DNA from: Lachnospiraceae bacterium
GTDB lineage: Bacteria > Bacillota > Clostridia > Lachnospirales > Lachnospiraceae
Length of the DNA stretch: 64,000 nucleotides
NCBI GenBank assembly: GCA_015057525.1
Contig: SVEE01000004.1
Location: 1-64,000, forward strand
Reading direction: 5' to 3'
Shown: in pieces, positions 57,934 through 64,000 of the stretch
Position numbering within the stretch: the first letter of the stretch is position 1
Layout: each line of letters starts with the position of its first letter
Notes under the pieces: model-generated
Seen by the model: the letters and a program-made list of their open reading frames with translations, nothing else
Told to the model about the DNA's origin: nothing
Databases searched by the model: none
Position numbers and translations under genes: made by a program

Positions 57934-57963
57934 GTAAACGAATGAGGATGGCATTTTTTCGCA
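57934..57963 (-). promoter_or_regulatory. Putative autoregulated ECF promoter (second copy)
   Basis: TGCGAA (57963-57958), 17 bp, CGTTTAC (57940-57934) on the minus strand. It matches the element at 16190-16218. The leader to the GTG is only about 15 nt. Both -10-like boxes resemble the GTTTA/CGTTT type used by ECF factors. Confidence 0.55.
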
Positions 57964-58017
57964 TTTATTTTAAAAATATATAAAAATTTAAAAACACCTT
58001 ATAAAAATATACAAAGC

Positions 58018-58215
58018 CTAATCACAAGATTCGTTGCGAACCTCTCCTGTCGCCCAAACACTTCCCACATCACAACGGCCATGATGGGATACCTGACGAA
58101 CCGTACCTGAAGCAATATCCTCTGATACTTTTAAATTAATACGGCTAATACCATCTGCTCCCATCTTAGAATCTAAAAGAGCGATTAAATTTTCTACATC
58201 CTGATAATTTTCCAT
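58018..58215 (-). CDS. Small protein with HHGRC motif, 65 residues
   Basis: Function unknown. Two parts: an N-terminal helix (MENYQDVENLIALLDSKM) and a C-terminal part with QVSHHGRCDVGSVWATGEVR and a final NESCD. The His-His-Gly-Arg-Cys cluster and last Cys look like a metal or redox site. It resembles small proteins I recall from other Lachnospiraceae, but I cannot confirm a family name. RBS AAGGAG is good. It is transcribed away from the sigma operon direction of neither neighbour; it lies alone between the ECF system and carB. It may be a short radical-SAM-type precursor peptide, though no maturase is nearby. Confidence 0.5.
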   Translation of the reverse strand: MENYQDVENLIALLDSKMGADGISRINLKVSEDIASGTVRQVSHHGRCDVGSVWATGEVRNESCD

Positions 58216-58320
58216 ATAAAACTCCTTTTAGCATATACTACAACATATCACTTAATCCTATCATCTTTATTATTATACCACAATAATTAAATTAACTCAC
58301 TCATCATGCTTTAGCATGAT

Positions 58321-58664
58321 ATTATTGCGTACCCATAGGTACACTGTATCTGTGGGTTCATAACCTAAATAAAAGGCAAAGACATAATATATATTTATCA
58401 AACAATTGCGAAAAGGTATTACATATTTCTTATGTTCGAATAAACAAACCAGCAACTCGCTGACACGGAAGTCAGCGTAGGCGCACTGGACAGGATGTCT
58501 GGTGTGCGCCGTGTTGCGTCTTAAGAGAAAACCTTAAATTCGAACATTAGAAATTGTTATACCTTGTAGCGTGTTGGATAAATATACATTATGTCTTTGC
58601 CTTTCTTCTTACAAACAAAAATCCCACAGATACCTTGTACCTGTGGGACAATACGCAATAATCT
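58321..58664. repeat. Interrupted palindrome E5 next to the carB stop
   Basis: A 344-bp near-palindrome. The right arm abuts the carB stop codon. Matching arm pieces include a 25-nt block (58375-58399 and complement of 58577-58601, 24 identical), a 17-nt block (58425-58441 and 58538-58554) and paired CCCA(T/C)AG...CTGTGGG hairpins (58332-58356, 58623-58647). Between them are bubbles whose arms each form their own local stem, e.g. CGCTGAC/GTCAGCG (58458-58477) on one side only. The apex is GGCGCAC/GTGCGCC (58480-58510). Confidence 0.75.
58612..58647 (-). terminator. carB terminator inside E5
   Basis: On the minus strand CCCACAG/CTGTGGG (58623-58647) is followed by ATTTTTGTTTG. It lies 18 bp after the carB stop and is part of the palindrome arm. 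Confidence 0.75.
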
Positions 58665-61600
58665 TTATTTATCAGTGATTTCCTTATGAAGCTCCTGAAG
58701 TGATTTGATTTCACCAGCTTCATGAGACTTAAGGTAATTAATTCCATGTGCAGTAATCTTAGCTGCTGCCACAGTAGTGAAATAAGGAACCTTAGCCTTA
58801 ATAGCTGCCTTTCTAAGGTAACTATCTTCGTTAACACTATCCTTACCTACAGGTGAGTTAACAATGATATCAATATCACCATTAGTGATGAGGTCATTAA
58901 CATTTGGACGACCCTCGTAAAGCTTCTTAACCTTAGTAGCAGGGATGCCAGCACCTGTGATAGTGTTGTAAGTTCCCTCTGTAGCTACAATCTTAAATCC
59001 AGCCTTGTCAAAGCCCTTAGCTACTTCGATAATATCATCCTTATCCTTGTTATTAACTGAGATAAGAACTGTTCCCTCTAATGGAAGTTTAGAAGATACT
59101 GCTTCCTGAGCCTTGTAGAAAGCTTCACCATGAGACTTAGACATACCTAAAACCTCACCTGTTGAACGCATCTCTGGTCCAAGGACAGGGTCAACCTCCT
59201 GGAACATATTGAATGGGAATGCTGCCTCCTTAACACCATAGTATGGAATATTCTTTTCCTTAAGTGCAGGTACTGGAGATGGCTTTCCTGTAATCTCTGA
59301 TGTGATAATCTCTGTTGCAAGAGGCACCATACGAATGTTACATACCTTCGAAACAAGAGGTACTGTACGAGATGCTCTTGGGTTAGCCTCGAGAACATAT
59401 ACCTTATCATTCTCAATAGCATACTGCATATTCATGAGACCCTTAACATGCATTTCCTCTGCAATCTTCTTAGTATATTCTTTGATAGTCTTAACATTTT
59501 CCTCTGAGATATGCTTAGATGGGATGATACAAGCTGAGTCACCTGAGTGAACTCCGGCAAGCTCAATATGCTCCATAACAGCAGGAACAAATGCATGCTC
59601 ACCATCTGCAATAGCGTCAGCCTCACACTCTAAAGCATTGTTGAGGAATCTATCTATAAGGATTGGTCTGTCAGGTGTAACACCTACAGCAGCCTTCATA
59701 TACTCTGTTAAAGCTTCTTCATCGTATACAACTTCCATTCCACGTCCACCAAGAACGTAAGAAGGACGAACCATAACAGGGTAACCAATCTTATTAGCTA
59801 TCTCAATAGCTTCGTCTACATCTACTGCCATTCCTGACTCAGGCATTGGAATCTCAAGCTTATCCATCATAGCTCTGAACAAATCTCTATCCTCAGCAAG
59901 GTCAATTACAGCAGGAGCTGTACCAAGAATCTTAACACCATTTTTCTCAAGGTCTGCTGCAAGGTTAAGTGGAGTCTGTCCACCAAACTGAGCAATAACT
60001 CCGAGAGGTTTTTCTTTCTTATATATACTTAATACATCTTCAAGAGTAAGTGGCTCAAAGTAGAGCTTATCAGATGTATCGTAGTCAGTTGAAACAGTCT
60101 CAGGGTTACAGTTAACAATGATTGTCTCAAAGCCAAGAGCCTTAAGAGCCTTTGCTGCATGTACACAGCAGTAGTCGAACTCAATACCCTGTCCAATACG
60201 GTTAGGACCACCACCAAGAATCATGATCTTGTCCTTACCTTCGCTAATTGGATTCTTATCTTCTCCATTGTATGTTGAGTAGTAATAAGCTCTGTCTTCT
60301 GTACCACTTACGTGTACACCTTCCCAAGTTTCCTCTACTCCAAGTTCAATTCTTCTGTTTCTAATATCATCCTCAGAAATCTCAAGAATCTGGCTTAAAT
60401 ACTTATCAGAGAAACCATCCTTCTTAGCCTGAATGAGCTTGTCATCAGCAGGCATAGACCCCTTGCTTTTAAGAAGTTCTTCCTCCTCCATAACAAGTTC
60501 TCTCATCTGATCTATAAAGTAGTGCTTAACCTTTGTAAGCTCATGAATTTCTTCATTAGTAGCTCCCTTACGAAGTGCCTCATACATAACGAAGTGACGC
60601 TCACTTGAAGGAGTAATGAGAAGCTTAAGGAGCTCATCCTTAGAAAGAGTATCAAAGTTTTTAGCATGACCTAAACCGTAACGTCCAGTCTCAAGACTTC
60701 TGATTGCTTTCTGGAATGCTTCCTTATAATTCTTACCGATACTCATAACTTCACCTACGGCTCTCATCTGAGTACCAAGCTTATCCTCTACACCCTTGAA
60801 TTTCTCAAATGCCCATCTAGCGAATTTGATTACAACGTAATCTCCATCTGGAACATACTTGTCAAGAGTACCATACTTACCACATGGGATATCCTTAAGT
60901 GTAAGACCTGATGCAAGCATAGCTGACACAAGGGCAATAGGGAATCCTGTAGCTTTTGATGCAAGGGCTGAAGAACGAGATGTTCTTGGGTTAATCTCAA
61001 TAACAATAATTCTATCTGAAACAGGGTCGTGTGCAAACTGTACATTTGTACCACCGATAACCTGTACGGACTCAACAATCTTATATGCCTGCTCCTGTAA
61101 TCTCTTCTGACATTCCTCTGAAATAGTAAGCATAGGTGCTGAACAGAATGAATCTCCTGTATGAACTCCAAGTGGATCAATATTCTCTATGAAACATACA
61201 GTAATCATATTACCATCTGCATCACGAACGATTTCAAGCTCAAGCTCTTCCCATCCGAGAATCGACTCCTCAACGAGAACCTGTCCAACAAGTGAAGCCT
61301 GAAGACCTCTTGCACATACAATTTTTAATTCTTCTTTATTATATACAAGACCGCCGCCGGCACCACCCATAGTGTAGGCTGGTCTTAATACTACTGGGTA
61401 TCCAAGCTTGTCTGCAATAGCAAGTGCTTCTTCAACTGTATAAGCGACCTCACTACGAGCCATCTCTATACCAAGCTCATCCATAGTTTTCTTGAACTCG
61501 ATACGATCCTCACCACGCTCAATTGCGTCAACCTGAACACCGATAACCTTAACATTATATTTATCTAAAACGCCTGCCTGATTAAGCTCTGAACAGAGGT

Positions 61601-61889
61601 TAAGTCCTGACTGTCCTCCTAAGTTAGGAAGTAATGCATCAGGTCTCTCCTTAGCGATAATCTGCTCTAATCTGTCTACGTTAAGAGGCTCGATGTATGT
61701 TACATCTGCAGTCTCTGGATCAGTCATGATTGTAGCAGGATTTGAATTCACTAATACGATTTCATAACCTAAATTCTTTAATGCTTTACAAGCCTGTGTA
61801 CCTGAATAGTCAAACTCGCAAGCCTGACCAATTACAATAGGACCAGAACCTATAATAAGCACTTTGTTTATATCTGTTCTCTTTGGCAT
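58665..61889 (-). CDS. carB: Carbamoyl-phosphate synthase large subunit
   Basis: Makes carbamoyl phosphate from bicarbonate, ammonia and two ATP. At 1074 residues it is full length: two ATP-grasp halves (starts KVLIIGSGPIVIGQACEFDY and KIMILGGGPNRIGQGIEFDY) and the C-terminal allosteric domain with EGTYNTITGAGIPATKVKKL. Glutamine-derived ammonia is normally supplied by CarA through a tunnel; no carA precedes it, which is unusual since carA-carB is generally an operon. It has its own promoter. Its product feeds arginine and pyrimidine synthesis. Confidence 0.95.
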   Translation of the reverse strand: MPKRTDINKVLIIGSGPIVIGQACEFDYSGTQACKALKNLGYEIVLVNSNPATIMTDPETADVTYIEPLNVDRLEQIIAKERPDALLPNLGGQSGLNLCSELNQAGVLDKYNVKVIGVQVDAIERGEDRIEFKKTMDELGIEMARSEVAYTVEEALAIADKLGYPVVLRPAYTMGGAGGGLVYNKEELKIVCARGLQASLVGQVLVEESILGWEELELEIVRDADGNMITVCFIENIDPLGVHTGDSFCSAPMLTISEECQKRLQEQAYKIVESVQVIGGTNVQFAHDPVSDRIIVIEINPRTSRSSALASKATGFPIALVSAMLASGLTLKDIPCGKYGTLDKYVPDGDYVVIKFARWAFEKFKGVEDKLGTQMRAVGEVMSIGKNYKEAFQKAIRSLETGRYGLGHAKNFDTLSKDELLKLLITPSSERHFVMYEALRKGATNEEIHELTKVKHYFIDQMRELVMEEEELLKSKGSMPADDKLIQAKKDGFSDKYLSQILEISEDDIRNRRIELGVEETWEGVHVSGTEDRAYYYSTYNGEDKNPISEGKDKIMILGGGPNRIGQGIEFDYCCVHAAKALKALGFETIIVNCNPETVSTDYDTSDKLYFEPLTLEDVLSIYKKEKPLGVIAQFGGQTPLNLAADLEKNGVKILGTAPAVIDLAEDRDLFRAMMDKLEIPMPESGMAVDVDEAIEIANKIGYPVMVRPSYVLGGRGMEVVYDEEALTEYMKAAVGVTPDRPILIDRFLNNALECEADAIADGEHAFVPAVMEHIELAGVHSGDSACIIPSKHISEENVKTIKEYTKKIAEEMHVKGLMNMQYAIENDKVYVLEANPRASRTVPLVSKVCNIRMVPLATEIITSEITGKPSPVPALKEKNIPYYGVKEAAFPFNMFQEVDPVLGPEMRSTGEVLGMSKSHGEAFYKAQEAVSSKLPLEGTVLISVNNKDKDDIIEVAKGFDKAGFKIVATEGTYNTITGAGIPATKVKKLYEGRPNVNDLITNGDIDIIVNSPVGKDSVNEDSYLRKAAIKAKVPYFTTVAAAKITAHGINYLKSHEAGEIKSLQELHKEITDK

Positions 61890-61916
61890 GTGTATGTCCT
61901 CCCTTGCTATGTTTTA

Positions 61917-61977
61917 GATGCACATGCTCTGCATCCATAATCTTATACATTATACTAGTAAACTAAGAAACTGTGAA
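61917..61977 (-). promoter_or_regulatory. carB promoter and leader hairpin
   Basis: TTCACA (61977-61972), 17 bp, TATAAT (61954-61949) on the minus strand. Leader contains GATGCA-N7-TGCATC (61935-61917). No PyrR attenuator or PyrR-binding loop is evident. Confidence 0.6.
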
Positions 61978-62036
61978 GAGTAAATTTAAATTTTTTACAT
62001 TCTTTTTTTCACCAGTATAAAATGTCTTATTTTATA

Positions 62037-62783
62037 TTAAATAGCCACCTCTAATGTAGATGGTTTAAATCCTGGCATAAGCTGTAATTTAAATAAATTC
62101 TTTGCGTGCTTATCATCAATAAGTGCTTTCTTTTCTAAATCTTCAATTTCACCTGTTCGAATATATTTATCAAGCTCTGCATAGGTGAAACCCAGATTAT
62201 CTTCATCTGTTTTACCTGTCAGCCCATCACTTGGAGCCTTTTCTACCAAATCTTCCGGAACACCGAGTACCTTACCAATGGCTTTTACCTCTGCAACAGT
62301 AAGATTACAAAATGGACTAAAATCTCCTGCTGCATCTCCATAGCGTGTTGAATATCCAACCCAGTCCTCTGACAAATTACATGTATTTACAACTCTTCCG
62401 TTTTTACTCTGAGATACTGCATAAAGTGTACTCATTCGTATTCTAGGTGCGAGATTCACCATTGTCTGATTTGAGAGTTCTATTTCTTCCGATATACTTT
62501 TTATTATGCCATCAAAAGCTTCCTTTATGTTTATAACATAATATTCTATTCCCAAATGATTAACTAATTTATAAGCGGCATCTATATCACTCTGTTCTCC
62601 GTTAGGCATAAGAACTCCTATAACTCTGTCCTTGCCTAAAGCTTCCACACATATTGCAGCTGCAACAGAACTGTCTTTTCCTCCTGATATTCCTAAAACT
62701 GCATTGCATCCCGGGCCATTTTCCTCAAAAAATTTTCTTATCCATGCAACACATTCATCCTTTATTTTTACTGCATCAAACAT
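62037..62783 (-). CDS. nadE: NH3-dependent NAD+ synthetase
   Basis: Makes NAD+ from deamido-NAD+, ATP and ammonia. A 248-residue enzyme with the P-loop SGGKDSS (33-39) and family segments LAPRIRMSTLYAVSQSK, TCNLSEDWVGYSTRYGDAAG, and EKAPSDGLTGKTDEDNLGFT. The N-terminal glutaminase domain of the longer NadE type is absent, so ammonia is used directly. It lies 63 bp after the nicotinamidase-like gene, and the two may form an NAD salvage pair. RBS AGGAGG. Confidence 0.95.
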   Translation of the reverse strand: MFDAVKIKDECVAWIRKFFEENGPGCNAVLGISGGKDSSVAAAICVEALGKDRVIGVLMPNGEQSDIDAAYKLVNHLGIEYYVINIKEAFDGIIKSISEEIELSNQTMVNLAPRIRMSTLYAVSQSKNGRVVNTCNLSEDWVGYSTRYGDAAGDFSPFCNLTVAEVKAIGKVLGVPEDLVEKAPSDGLTGKTDEDNLGFTYAELDKYIRTGEIEDLEKKALIDDKHAKNLFKLQLMPGFKPSTLEVAI

Positions 62784-62846
62784 ATTTTCCTCCTAATCTA
62801 CATCTTCATACTGTCAAATGTGATTCATATATTTCACAACCTAAAA

Positions 62847-63371
62847 CTAAATTATATTTATCTGACAACAACCCATAGTTGACAGAGCTGCCTCGTGTGT
62901 ATCAGGTGTTACAGCTGCACAGCAAGTAGAATCTACACTTATCTCTACTTCTGGGAAGTTTGCTTTGAGAAGAAGTGCATTTGACACTACACAGATATCT
63001 GTGCACAATCCAACAAGTTCTATGGTAAACTCTTCTTCACCTGCTGCTTCCTTTACTAACATTGGTAAGTCCACAGAGCCAAAGGTAATTTTCTCCACCT
63101 CTTTATATTCTTTTCCCAAAAGGGCATTTTGAATCTTAGTATCAAGTTTCCATCCATCTGTTCCTTTTATACAATGTGGAACAGGAAGTTTTTTCCCTTC
63201 TGCTGTTTCCATATAATTGTCAAAGTGAGTGTCATAAGTAACAAATATTTCACCATCAAATGTTTCTATTTTTTTTACAACATTGTCAACTATAGCAACT
63301 GCTTCTTTTGTTCCAAGTGCTCCATCAACAAAATCCTTTTGCATATCAACTACGATTAAAATTTTCTTCAT
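62847..63371 (-). CDS. Isochorismatase-fold hydrolase, probable nicotinamidase
   Basis: A 174-residue hydrolase with the catalytic triad Asp9 (VVDMQKDF), Lys94 (EKITFGS) and Cys127 (GLCTDICVVS). Metal-ligand positions around DTHFDNY and PVPHCIKGTDGW fit the nicotinamidase group. Converting nicotinamide to nicotinate next to nadE supports NAD salvage. Isochorismatase or another amidase is possible. The start at 63371 is chosen for GAGGG at about 8 nt. Confidence 0.85.
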   Translation of the reverse strand: MKKILIVVDMQKDFVDGALGTKEAVAIVDNVVKKIETFDGEIFVTYDTHFDNYMETAEGKKLPVPHCIKGTDGWKLDTKIQNALLGKEYKEVEKITFGSVDLPMLVKEAAGEEEFTIELVGLCTDICVVSNALLLKANFPEVEISVDSTCCAAVTPDTHEAALSTMGCCQINII

Positions 63372-63419
63372 GCTCTTGACCCTCACTTTTTTTCTAATTT
63401 TATCTGCTTACACAAATCA

Positions 63420-63467
63420 ACACGCCGGCATATACAAGCATCCTAAGATGTGTATACACCAGCGTGT
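63420..63467 (-). terminator. Hairpin after ddh with G-U pairs
   Basis: On the minus-strand RNA, 17 bp form between ACACGCTGGTGTATACA (63467-63451) and TGTATATGCCGGCGTGT (63436-63420), three of them G-U; a small inner stem CATC/GATG closes it. On the plus strand the three become mismatches, so the structure is made for minus-strand RNA. No T-run follows, so it may be an mRNA-end stabiliser or a weak terminator. Confidence 0.6.
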
Positions 63468-63475
63468 CATTATAA

Positions 63476-64000
63476 TTACAACAAATGTGCTCTAAGCTCA
63501 TCTCCACTTACAGCAGAAAGATAAGCAGGAGCTATATCAAATACTGTCTTGCATCCCTTAGCACCCTCAGCAGCTAACTTGTATGCGGCTCTTGCATAAG
63601 CAACTATAACTGATGATGTAAATTCAGGATTAGAATCAAGCTTTAAGCTGTATTCTATAATATGAGTGTTTTCCTCATTCCATCCAGTCTTACCTGAACG
63701 AATAACAAATCCACCATGAGGAATTCCACTATGGTTTGCCTTAAGTTCTTCCTCACTTATAAAATGAACTGTAGTATCATAATCTGCGAAATAGTTCGGC
63801 ATAGTCTTTATTGCCTCTTCCACTTTAGCAGCATCTGCACCTTCCTCTAATACAACAAAGCACTCACGAGTATGTTTTTGTCTTGTAGTAAGCTCAGGAT
63901 TTTCTCCTGCTCTAACACTTGCAAGAGCTTCATCTACAGGAATAGTATACTGCTTCGCATCCTTAACTCCATCTATACGACGAATAGCATCTGAATGTCC
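63476..64000 (-). CDS. ddh: meso-Diaminopimelate D-dehydrogenase, C-terminal part
   Basis: The gene continues beyond the window; 175 residues are visible. They match the C-terminal half of Ddh: GHSDAIRRIDGVKDAKQYTI, TRQKHTRECFVV, GIPHGGFVIRSGKTGWN, and the tail CKTVFDIAPAYLSAVSGDEL. Ddh makes meso-diaminopimelate from tetrahydrodipicolinate with ammonia and NADPH, for lysine and the cell wall. This is another enzyme that uses free ammonia. Confidence 0.9.
   Translation of the reverse strand, partial: GHSDAIRRIDGVKDAKQYTIPVDEALASVRAGENPELTTRQKHTRECFVVLEEGADAAKVEEAIKTMPNYFADYDTTVHFISEEELKANHSGIPHGGFVIRSGKTGWNEENTHIIEYSLKLDSNPEFTSSVIVAYARAAYKLAAEGAKGCKTVFDIAPAYLSAVSGDELRAHLL

Noticed and set aside
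61890..62036. PyrR attenuator before carB
   Set aside because: I find no antiterminator/terminator pair or PyrR-binding loop, only a 6-bp stem near the transcript start.

Overview
The window looks like chromosomal sequence of a low-GC anaerobic gut or rumen Firmicute of the family Lachnospiraceae, possibly near Lachnospira/[Eubacterium] eligens. This is an inference from AT-rich codon use, strong AGGAGG-type ribosome binding sites, a carbohydrate-binding lipoprotein of the Cthe_2159 type, sugar kinase/phospho-glucosidase genes, chemotaxis and c-di-GMP genes, and meso-diaminopimelate dehydrogenase. I see no rRNA, tRNA, CRISPR array, phage, transposase or insertion sequence. Most genes are core or ordinary accessory genes on the minus strand.

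Layout. 1-3.4 kb: the 5' end of a MarR-like regulator, a GMP synthase lacking most of its glutaminase domain, and a CofE-like protein. 3.4-8.6 kb: a minus operon (AGCS symporter, cytidylate-kinase-like protein, DUF2339-like membrane protein) and a decayed sigma factor. 8.8-14.4 kb: purC, glnA, a GGDEF/EAL protein and a DUF2383 protein. 14.4-17.3 kb: a repeat-bearing coiled-coil protein, an ECF sigma/anti-sigma pair and a lipoprotein. 17.6-22.5 kb: an SDR oxidoreductase convergent with a beta-glucoside kinase/6-phospho-beta-glucosidase operon. 22.7-27.8 kb: a CdaR-like regulator, ftsE, ftsX, an M23 hydrolase activator and a C-terminal processing protease. 28-32 kb: an MsmK/UgpC-type ATPase, YitT, a LytR_C protein and a second SDR. 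32.2-38.7 kb: three ABC-2 exporters with XRE and GntR regulators. 38.8-45.5 kb: Cthe_2159-like lipoprotein, Na/Pi symporter and a two-component system. 45.7-49.5 kb: a four-gene acyltransferase/zinc-ribbon/esterase/nitrilase operon. 50-51 kb: rpsF-ssb-rpsR. 51-58 kb: MATE pump, AraC regulator, chemoreceptor, metY and a second ECF/anti-sigma pair. 58.7-64 kb: carB, nadE, a nicotinamidase-like hydrolase and ddh (cut by the window edge).

The most unusual non-coding feature is a set of long interrupted palindromes (about 200-580 bp) at the 3' ends of genes: 3190-3397, 18347-18923, 31705-32250, 49716-49930 and 58321-58664. In the three convergent gene pairs the arms begin at or within a few bases of the two stop codons, and the apex is a bidirectional terminator-like hairpin. 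The near-perfect stems are interrupted by bubbles. In the two largest elements each clear bubble faces one sequence type on one arm with a different type on the other, and the same types reappear exchanged between arms further along.

The most unusual protein is GuaA. Its ATP-pyrophosphatase and dimerisation domains are intact, but about 80 residues of the glutaminase domain, including the catalytic Cys-His-Glu, are absent. Nearby NadE is the stand-alone ammonia-dependent type and carB has no adjacent carA, so three amidating enzymes here carry no working glutaminase. Two ECF sigma operons share a conserved upstream element that suggests matching autoregulation.
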